A stretch of DNA of 11,221 bases from UBA1723 sp045641065 (GTDB taxonomy: Bacteria; Bacteroidota; Bacteroidia; Bacteroidales; Paludibacteraceae), in contig JAZUGF010000139.1 of assembly GCA_045641065.1 (NCBI GenBank), forward strand, positions 1 through 11,221, in the 5' to 3' direction. Positions 5,252 to 11,221 of this stretch are shown here, one piece after another. The notes below the pieces were generated by a model. The model was not told the origin of the DNA and made no database searches. It worked only from the letters and a program-made list of their open reading frames with translations. The stretch's first letter is position 1; every line of letters begins with the position of its first letter. The position numbers were made by a program, and so were the translations under genes.

Positions 5252-8251
5252 CTATCCAAATTTCTTCAACATCTCTGCATAAGCGACGTTGATCTCAGCC
5301 ATCTTTCTCACACACTCGTCAAGATTATTGGCATTCTTAGGCAGATCCGGATGCCATGTCTTAGCCAACATTCGGTAGGCCGAAACAACCTCTTCACGAG
5401 TTGAATCGACAGGGATTCCAAGCACTGAGAAGGCAGTTGAATTAGTTGAATAATAGGTTTTGCGTTTTGAATTATCTCCCGTATGTTTTTTCTTGTTTGA
5501 TTTTTCCGAATCGTCAGAACTCTTTTTACTTGAATTAGCCTCAGTTTTTTTATCACTTCTCAGCGGTCCGTATCGACGGTGCAACTTAGTTATCAGCGAT
5601 TGGTTCAACTTCATACCAATCATAACTTTATCCAAGAAATTCCACTCATCATCAGAGATTCCGTCGTCAGTGATTGCAATTTTGTACAAGAGTTGAATCA
5701 ACGCCTTCTTTCTACTATTGCTGAGAGTATTAATACTCTGCATGACATCATCCAAATCAAATAGTTTGACTCTGAATATAGACACCATAAGAGGAAGATC
5801 GCATTTGATTTTTGCAAACGACTGGAATAGGTGGAGCATCTGCACATGTCTCTCATCAAACGAAGGGCCCAAATTGACCACATTAGCAATAAGATGAGCC
5901 ATATCAGAATGCAGACGAGGGACATTTCTTTCATAATCATTCTTGTCTTCTTTTTCGTCTTGAGAATGGACGGAGACATCCTTAGAATCTGAAGTCTTAC
6001 GATTCCATCTATATTTATCATTCTTAAATTTCTCGTATGCCTCCCGGCCATATTCCTTTGCAGCATACAACATTAACAGAACGATTAAGACAGACACAAT
6101 CAACTGCTTTGTGTGGTTTTCCTTTACTTCAACAAAATTTTTGGAAGACAATTTAACATCTCTTATTGTCGAGCCATACATATAATCATCGCCTCCGAAT
6201 TCATAAGTCAATTTATTACTCTTAAATGCTTTGGGATTTATAATTCCAAGTTTCGGATTCAGCAACACATTATTGTCGTACTTATCTTTCACAGACAACA
6301 GACGTAACTGTTTCTCTCCAAAGTACACCTTCAACCATATAGGATAGTTTGTGTTTATTGCATTATCATAAATTTGGATTATTTCTCGAGAAAGACATAA
6401 ATCTCTCCCCTCTTTGTCATTACGGAAGAAATACCTGCTTCTAAAAGATGGAACAGTCGTGAACTTATCTGTATAGAATTCATAATCATGTTTATATTTT
6501 TTATAGTTCTCACTGAACCTCTTAAAACTTCCTCCATGTCTATTACGATCTTCTTTTGTTTTGTCATATGCATTTGCAGTGCTGTACTTAATCTTAATTC
6601 TCTTCTCTCCATCTACATGAATACTATTGAGGATATACAAAGTATTTTCCCCTTCTTTTATCGTACCAACATTAATTTTCTCAATTTCTCCTGAAAATTT
6701 AGCGACCAGCGAGTCTTTTGTTGGATAAGAGACAATGTAAAGTTCATCCTTTCCATTAATTCTCACGTTCGACAATGTATCCCATCGGCTCATGAAGGTC
6801 TGACCATATTTTATCTCACCATATTTGATTTCCCCAGAAGCATCTTGGCTTTTTACTGAAAAATATGGCATCGGATATTGAGCATGAGATTTTGATGCAG
6901 AAGGAATAAATTCAGCATATGTAGGAGTTTTCTTCATTTCAGGGTCCTCCATGTCATAATAACTGCGTTCATCCCTATCCATTTCTATTCTTTCCGTCAC
7001 TGCATATGCATCTTTCTTCGAATCTTCTTTAGAGTCCTCCGATATTTTTTGATGTTGAGGCAAGGCATTATAATCCAAATTATGTTTGCGATACAAAGCA
7101 ACGACTCCTTTTACAAACGGATATTTGTCAGAGTAGACTCCATGACGAATATCACAAATCGTACTACAATCAATATCCTCCTCATAATTCTCATCTGATA
7201 ATTCAATATTAGTATACGACTCCTTAAAAGGCCATGTTTTTTCAAATGTAGGCACAGAAAACCCCTTCAACTTTACTTTGTAAGAGTCGTCTTGTCGCAG
7301 CCATACACAGCACTCACCATACATATCTGTGCTGATATGATATGATTGGTTCGTCATTTCAGACGTGATTTCCAAATCAGAATACGGAATAGGATAGAAT
7401 CTATCGTCTTTAATATTGAAAGAGATTTCCTTAAACTCGCAGTCATAAGGCAACGAAGTCCACCATCCAAACTTATTCAACTCAGCCTCATACTCATTTT
7501 CTTTACGGAAAGCATAAGTTTCAAATGTCCATCTACCGTTTGTCTCATCAAAATGCCACATTGATAAAGTGTCAGGAGAAACAGATTCAGCAGATCCTTC
7601 TGAGATTTCATGTGGAGGCACTTTGAATGAAACCTTATAACGTCCATCCTTTTTCAAATGAATTTTATTCGAAATTGAGTTAAAGGTCTCAAACATATCA
7701 ACTCTAAACGAAACAACATCATTATCATAATCCACCGTCGACATACCATTGGGCACACTGACTAATTTTCCAACAATTCCGTCGCCAGGCAAGACATTTG
7801 TCATATTTTCAGGATCAATCTCCCAAACCTGTGTTTTTACTTCACCTGAGACAAGCAATCCATACGTACTTCTCAAGTCGCTGTTCTTTATATTGACTTT
7901 TATATTTTCAGAATTTAGAATAGTGTTTCTGGCGTAAAAAAACGGGCAAGTAGTATCCTTCATTCGAGGCAAACGATTGTTCACAAAGCAGTCCTTAAAG
8001 TTTTTCAACTTGACAGCTGCATAAGTGAGTCCATTCAATCGATATCTAACCACCATATTTGGACGGTACTGGCTTTCATACAACATTCCTTTCTCTAAAG
8101 GTCCGAAATCACTCACTCGTTCCTCATGTTCCCCTTCGTGAACTTTCATAGCCACGTCAATACTCTTCTCATTTCTCTGACATGAAACGAACAAGATTGG
8201 AAGGATAACAACCAATAGACTCAGCACATATTTTGAAATGTTTTTTGCCAT
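5252..8251 (-). CDS. Membrane-anchored TerB-like/J-domain protein with large exported region
   Basis: The product has 999 residues from the ATG at 8251. An in-frame TTG at 8281 lies inside the promoter and is rejected. The N-terminus MAKNISKYVLSLLVVILPIL leads to FVSC with a lipobox-like Cys24. About 690 residues follow that look exported and beta-rich. WHFDETNGRW at 232-241 with FGWWTS shortly after resembles the W-x-F/Y-D-E-x-x-G-x-W element of Bacteroidetes carboxypeptidase-regulatory-like extracellular proteins. A transmembrane helix lies at about 717-731, followed by positive charges. Next come a helical, TerB-like segment (about 780-895), a Lys/Ser/Asp-rich linker (about 900-935) and a J domain (938-999) with HPD at 967-969. 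TerB plus J is the DjlA arrangement; the HPD loop stimulates Hsp70 (DnaK) ATPase. The likely topology is outside-TM-cytoplasm, linking an outer signal to DnaK. The function is unknown; the J domain is certain. Confidence 0.85.
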   Translation of the reverse strand: MAKNISKYVLSLLVVILPILFVSCQRNEKSIDVAMKVHEGEHEERVSDFGPLEKGMLYESQYRPNMVVRYRLNGLTYAAVKLKNFKDCFVNNRLPRMKDTTCPFFYARNTILNSENIKVNIKNSDLRSTYGLLVSGEVKTQVWEIDPENMTNVLPGDGIVGKLVSVPNGMSTVDYDNDVVSFRVDMFETFNSISNKIHLKKDGRYKVSFKVPPHEISEGSAESVSPDTLSMWHFDETNGRWTFETYAFRKENEYEAELNKFGWWTSLPYDCEFKEISFNIKDDRFYPIPYSDLEITSEMTNQSYHISTDMYGECCVWLRQDDSYKVKLKGFSVPTFEKTWPFKESYTNIELSDENYEEDIDCSTICDIRHGVYSDKYPFVKGVVALYRKHNLDYNALPQHQKISEDSKEDSKKDAYAVTERIEMDRDERSYYDMEDPEMKKTPTYAEFIPSASKSHAQYPMPYFSVKSQDASGEIKYGEIKYGQTFMSRWDTLSNVRINGKDELYIVSYPTKDSLVAKFSGEIEKINVGTIKEGENTLYILNSIHVDGEKRIKIKYSTANAYDKTKEDRNRHGGSFKRFSENYKKYKHDYEFYTDKFTTVPSFRSRYFFRNDKEGRDLCLSREIIQIYDNAINTNYPIWLKVYFGEKQLRLLSVKDKYDNNVLLNPKLGIINPKAFKSNKLTYEFGGDDYMYGSTIRDVKLSSKNFVEVKENHTKQLIVSVLIVLLMLYAAKEYGREAYEKFKNDKYRWNRKTSDSKDVSVHSQDEKEDKNDYERNVPRLHSDMAHLIANVVNLGPSFDERHVQMLHLFQSFAKIKCDLPLMVSIFRVKLFDLDDVMQSINTLSNSRKKALIQLLYKIAITDDGISDDEWNFLDKVMIGMKLNQSLITKLHRRYGPLRSDKKTEANSSKKSSDDSEKSNKKKHTGDNSKRKTYYSTNSTAFSVLGIPVDSTREEVVSAYRMLAKTWHPDLPKNANNLDECVRKMAEINVAYAEMLKKFG

Positions 8252-8278
8252 TTTACCGATGAAATTACAATCTACAGG

Positions 8279-8309
8279 CAAAAGTACTAACTAATTGGAA
8301 CATTACAAA
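8279..8309 (-). promoter_or_regulatory. Promoter of the J-domain membrane protein gene
   Basis: On the minus strand TTTG (8309-8306), a 19-bp gap, and TACTTTTG (8286-8279) match the Bacteroidetes promoter TTTG-19-TAnnTTTG exactly. Transcription would start near 8273, about 22 nt before the ATG at 8251. This also excludes the TTG at 8281 as the start codon. Confidence 0.75.
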
Positions 8310-8338
8310 TTAAGAATCATACATTGCAAATTGTGAAT
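8301..8338. repeat. Imperfect 17-bp direct repeat in the divergent intergenic region
   Basis: CATTACAAATTAAGAAT (8301-8317) and CATTGCAAATTGTGAAT (8322-8338) agree at 14 of 17 positions and start 21 bp apart. The first copy holds the -33 element of the J-domain gene promoter. It may be a regulator site or a chance similarity in AT-rich DNA. The rest of the 225-bp gap up to the GH43 start shows only a weak plus-strand -7-like TATTTTAG at 8431-8438. Confidence 0.3.
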
Positions 8339-8476
8339 TTCAAAACGTGACAAATGTACCAAACAGCATGCACACAAATATTTATCAAGCATTTAACTTT
8401 ATCTGCAAATACCACAGATTATCATTTTTTTATTTTAGCGTCCGATAAATATCTATTACCATTACATAATTTAGAC

Positions 8477-10792
8477 ATGAAGAAAACACTACTTACTATC
8501 GTCGCATCTGTGGCGACTTTGTTCGGAGCCTCTCTCCAATCGTTTGGAGTGACGGTTTCCAACCCGCTTATCTATTCGGATGTGCCGGACCCATCTGTCA
8601 TCCGTGACGGTAACAAATATTATATGGTGAGCACTACAATGCACTGTGCTCCTGGTGTGCCAATCATGATGTCGGAAGATCTTTCCAACTGGCGTACCGT
8701 CAACTATGCATATCAAACTCTTGATAATGGCGACAACCAGAATCTAAACGCTGGCAAGCATGCTTACGGCAAGGGTTCATGGGCTTCTTCTCTTCGCAAA
8801 CACAAAAACAAATATTATATCCTTACTCCGTCGTACACAACTGGCAAGACTCATCTTTTCTCTACTGACGATATTGAGAACGGCACTTGGGATGAGGTCC
8901 GTTTGCCTTTCTATCACGACCCTTCCCTATTCTTCGACGACGATGATCGCGCATACATCATCTACGGAAGTGGAGGATTTAATTTGGTGGAGCTTAACAG
9001 TGATCTTAAAGGAGTGAAGAACGGATCGACTAAACTAAACATTCCTATCGACCAGACTACCGGCACTACAGGCTATATCGTGAAGTGTGAGGGTGCTCAC
9101 ATGGAGAAAGTCGACGGCAAGTATTATCTATTCGCTATCTCTTGGCCAAACGGCAAATGTCGCACTGAGTTGGTGTTCCGTTCAAGCAGTTTGACTGGCA
9201 ACTACGAAGGCAAAATCGCATTGCAGGAGAACGGTGTGGCGCAGGGAGGTATCTTCGACACTCCAGAAGGCAAATGGTATGCGATGTTGTTCCGCGACTC
9301 AGGTGGTGTGGGACGTATTCCTTGGCTTATCCCAGTGACATGGCAGAACGGTTGGCCTAACATGGGCAACCAGGCAGCACGTAGCGTCGACTTGCCAAAC
9401 GCTGTTGAGCCAGCTTATAGCATGGCGACGTCGGACGATTTCGAGTCGACTACCCTACCTCTTGAGTGGCAGTGGAATCACAACCCAGACAATTCCAAAT
9501 GGTCGTTGTCGGCTCGCCCAGGATATTTGCGAATCACAACAGGACGCACAGACAAATCTCTATACTGGGCGAAGAACACTTTGACTCAGAAGACATTCGG
9601 ACCTAAATGTTCAGGTCGTGTGGCTCTTGACGTAAGAGGAATGAAAGACGGTGATGTAGCCGGACTTGTTGCACTACAGGACTCATTCGGATTCGTAGGC
9701 GTAGAGAAGCAGTGGGGAAAATACAATATCGTGCAGAATAAAACAGTCGTTAGAAATGCATCAGTTCCATTGAACAGCGACGTCGTATATCTAAGAATCG
9801 ACTTTGATTTCACTAAAGACAGAGCCTATTTCTTCTACAGCACCGACAATCAGAAGTGGAATTCCATCGGAAAGGATATTCCTCTTCCATACACACTTGG
9901 AATGTTTGCCGGCTATAAATTCGGATTGTTCAATTATGCGACGTCGCAAACAGGAGGATACGCCGATTTCGACTGGTTCAAGGTGGGCGAGGATGTTTAC
10001 GACGAGATCTATCTTGACGCGATTAAAGAGCCAGAAGTTGTCGGACCATACAATGAGTCCGCAGCACAGATTCCAGGCGTTGTGGAGGCAGAAAACTATA
10101 ACACTGGCGGAAATAACATCTCATACTACGATAAAGACAGAAGCAATCGTGGCGGAGAGTACAGAAAAGACGGAGTGGACATCTATGCGTCGGATGAGGC
10201 TAACGGATTTGCAATCGGATATTGTGAGGCAGACGAATGGTTGAACTATACAGTGAATGTAGCTGAAGAGGGAGAGTATGTAGTGACTGTCAGAGCAAGT
10301 GAAGAGGGAGAAGTTGAGGCAGGAACTATACATGCGACTCTTACTGACAATGTCAATGGCAGTTCGATCGACATCGAAATTGGCAGCACTGGCGATTGGG
10401 ACGTATATGGAGAGTTTCCACAGGCAAACAGAATCAAACTCCCTGCTGGCGAATCCACACTAGAACTGACAATCAAGAAATCGTGGGTTAACATCGATCG
10501 TTTGACATTCACAAAGTGGGATCCATCAAATGTAGATAATGCAGAAGCAAACAAGGTGGTTGTGGTAGCGACACCGTCGGCAATAAAGATTATCGGAATT
10601 GACGAGCCATTTAAGGCTGAAATCATCAATGCTGAAGGAAAGATCATTATAAGTAGAGACGCGAGATCTCGCGTCTTCACAGAATCTCGCGTCTTCACAG
10701 AGATTCCGACATCAGGAATTATGTCCGGTGTCTACACAGTCAGAATTTCAACAGAAAACGCAGTGGTTTGCAAGAAAATCACACTCAAATAG
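8477..10792 (+). CDS. Secreted GH43 glycosidase with CBM6 and T9SS-type tail
   Basis: The 771-residue protein probably removes xylose or arabinose units from plant xylan or arabinan side chains (GH43 beta-xylosidase/alpha-L-arabinofuranosidase; exact substrate not readable). The start at 8477 places a signal peptide, MKKTLLTIVASVATLFGASL, at the N-terminus; an upstream in-frame ATG at 8354 would bury it. The five-bladed GH43 domain covers about 29-310, with expected catalytic residues D38 (base, in DVPDPS), D148 (in HDPS) and E205 (acid, in CEGAHM). Residues about 315-505 resemble the GH43-associated beta-sandwich (Beta_xylosidase_C2). A CBM6 follows at about 530-680 (IPGVVEAENY to VNIDRLTF). 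The end (about 695-771, with SGVYTVRI and KKITLK) resembles a type IX secretion sorting domain. No SusC/SusD genes are adjacent. The tail carries a palindrome and an exact 18-bp duplication. It is divergent from the J-domain gene. Confidence 0.92.
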   Translation: MKKTLLTIVASVATLFGASLQSFGVTVSNPLIYSDVPDPSVIRDGNKYYMVSTTMHCAPGVPIMMSEDLSNWRTVNYAYQTLDNGDNQNLNAGKHAYGKGSWASSLRKHKNKYYILTPSYTTGKTHLFSTDDIENGTWDEVRLPFYHDPSLFFDDDDRAYIIYGSGGFNLVELNSDLKGVKNGSTKLNIPIDQTTGTTGYIVKCEGAHMEKVDGKYYLFAISWPNGKCRTELVFRSSSLTGNYEGKIALQENGVAQGGIFDTPEGKWYAMLFRDSGGVGRIPWLIPVTWQNGWPNMGNQAARSVDLPNAVEPAYSMATSDDFESTTLPLEWQWNHNPDNSKWSLSARPGYLRITTGRTDKSLYWAKNTLTQKTFGPKCSGRVALDVRGMKDGDVAGLVALQDSFGFVGVEKQWGKYNIVQNKTVVRNASVPLNSDVVYLRIDFDFTKDRAYFFYSTDNQKWNSIGKDIPLPYTLGMFAGYKFGLFNYATSQTGGYADFDWFKVGEDVYDEIYLDAIKEPEVVGPYNESAAQIPGVVEAENYNTGGNNISYYDKDRSNRGGEYRKDGVDIYASDEANGFAIGYCEADEWLNYTVNVAEEGEYVVTVRASEEGEVEAGTIHATLTDNVNGSSIDIEIGSTGDWDVYGEFPQANRIKLPAGESTLELTIKKSWVNIDRLTFTKWDPSNVDNAEANKVVVVATPSAIKIIGIDEPFKAEIINAEGKIIISRDARSRVFTESRVFTEIPTSGIMSGVYTVRISTENAVVCKKITLK
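10653..10701 (+). repeat. Palindromic repeat plus 18-bp tandem duplication inside the GH43 gene
   Basis: GTAGAGACGC (10653-10662) opens an element containing a perfect 20-bp palindrome, AGACGCGAGATCTCGCGTCT, at 10657-10676. The unit ATCTCGCGTCTTCACAGA then occurs twice back to back (10666-10683 and 10684-10701), an exact duplication that keeps frame and encodes SRVFTE twice. The element lies within the sorting tail, between GKIII and IPTSG, where related tails have a short turn, so it looks like an in-frame insertion. Confidence 0.75.
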
Positions 10793-10814
10793 CATAACAT
10801 AATACCCTTTCGAG

Positions 10815-10846
10815 ACGTTAACGTTGACGTTGACGATAACGTTAAC
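10815..10846. repeat. Hexamer array ACGTT(A/G), ending as an inverted repeat
   Basis: Five 6-bp units follow each other: ACGTTA, ACGTTG, ACGTTG, ACGATA, ACGTTA, then AC. The outer parts form a perfect 9-bp inverted repeat, GTTAACGTT (10817-10825) with AACGTTAAC (10838-10846), around a 12-bp loop. It lies just after the GH43 stop and touches the following terminator. It has no coding content. Confidence 0.6.
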
Positions 10847-10892
10847 AAACAAAAATGCCGTGGCGAAGATGTTAGCCACGGCATTTTTGTTT
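10847..10892. terminator. Bidirectional intrinsic terminator
   Basis: An uninterrupted 18-bp stem (10847-10864 with 10875-10892) has a GC-rich core, ATGCCGTGGC/GCCACGGCAT, flanked by A5 and T5, around the 10-nt loop GAAGATGTTA. It therefore ends transcription from both sides. It stands between the convergent GH43 and DUF4139 genes, about 54 bp from the first stop and 19 bp from the second. Confidence 0.93.
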
Positions 10893-10911
10893 CAAGTTTC
10901 AAATGGGAATA

Positions 10912-11221
10912 TCATTCCACTGTGATTCCCGTACGTTTAGTTTTCACAGAGTAAGAGAACTTCAACTCTTTCTTCTCACCGGGTTTCAATGTAAGTTTCC
11001 AAGTAAGTTTTCCCTCTGTCTCGTCGACTTCCGCTCCACCATTATTAGTCAATACCACCTTGATATCGTCGACAGTGGATACTGGGAACTGATCCTCAAC
11101 GGTCACCTTAACAGACACAGATTTATTATTCTTAACTGTGATCATCCATTCACGTTCCACCTTGTCGGATGTCTTGATAAGATTCTTAGAAGAATAAGTA
11201 CGCATATCTTTTCTGTCGACT
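10912..11221 (-). CDS. C-terminal part of a DUF4139-domain protein
   Basis: An open frame enters from the right edge and stops with TGA at 10914-10912, giving about 103 residues. An internal Met at 11205 is not the start, because the frame continues upstream with VDRKD and the family is several hundred residues long. YSSKNL, EREWMITVKNNK, VTVEDQFPVST, GKLTWKLTLKPGEKKELKFSYSVK follow the conserved end of DUF4139 proteins (mucoidy inhibitor MuiA-like family), usually secreted proteins with an N-terminal DUF4140 and coiled coil. The function is not established. The protein ends about 10 residues after the last conserved strand, with no visible sorting tail. It converges on the GH43 gene across the shared terminator. 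Confidence 0.88.
   Translation of the reverse strand, partial: VDRKDMRTYSSKNLIKTSDKVEREWMITVKNNKSVSVKVTVEDQFPVSTVDDIKVVLTNNGGAEVDETEGKLTWKLTLKPGEKKELKFSYSVKTKRTGITVE

Noticed and set aside
8252..8281. TTG start adding ten residues to the J-domain membrane protein
   Set aside because: The TTG overlaps the -7 box TACTTTTG, so it would lie upstream of the transcription start. The ATG at 8251 also puts the signal sequence at the N-terminus.
8354..8476. Upstream ATG extending the GH43 protein by 41 residues
   Set aside because: It would place the signal peptide internally. The extension has no domain character and MKKTLL at 8477 is a typical secretory start.
10246..10698. A 150-codon minus-strand open frame opposite the CBM6 and tail of the GH43 gene
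   Set aside because: It is a shadow of a well-supported gene with clear domains, with no independent motif or promoter.

Overview
The window looks like a chromosomal segment of a member of the Bacteroidales (Bacteroides/Prevotella/Muribaculaceae type; genus not determinable). The reasons are promoters of the TTTG-(19)-TAnnTTTG class, no obvious Shine-Dalgarno sequences, a secreted glycoside hydrolase with a type IX secretion-like C-terminal tail, a DUF4139 protein and a DUF4143 ATPase. Most genes are on the minus strand. The left part is AT-rich by eye, while the glycosidase gene is visibly more GC-rich.

Layout from left to right. (1) Positions 1-92 hold the first 30 codons of an unidentified minus-strand gene with its own promoter. 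(2) Positions 200-3362 hold a compact three-gene restriction-modification operon on the minus strand. Transcription order is C5-cytosine methyltransferase, Dam-type N6-adenine methyltransferase, HNH endonuclease, with a 1-nt overlap and a 2-nt gap. One nuclease with two methyltransferases of different chemistry suggests a Type IIS-like system with an asymmetric target. (3) Positions 3424-3619 hold what looks like a complete small-RNA gene on the minus strand: promoter, about 160 nt of long hairpin with a central bubble, and an intrinsic terminator. It is shaped like a 6S RNA. (4) Positions 3891-5075 encode an AAA ATPase with a C-terminal DUF4143/nuclease-like domain. Its promoter is overlapped by two near-identical palindromes exactly 22 bp apart. 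(5) Positions 5252-8251 encode a 999-residue membrane protein: a lipoprotein-like signal, about 690 exported residues, one transmembrane helix, then a TerB-like and a J domain. (6) Divergent from it, 8477-10792 encodes a secreted GH43 enzyme with a GH43-associated beta-sandwich, a CBM6 and a sorting tail. The tail carries a palindromic repeat and an exact 18-bp tandem duplication inside the reading frame. (7) A strong bidirectional terminator separates it from the 3' end of a DUF4139 gene that runs off the right edge.

The restriction-modification genes clearly work together. The other genes show no common pathway. The most noteworthy items are the 6S-like RNA directly upstream of the restriction-modification operon, the transmembrane J-domain protein, the paired operator at the ATPase gene, and two members of a GTAGAGACGC palindromic repeat family, one of them within coding sequence.
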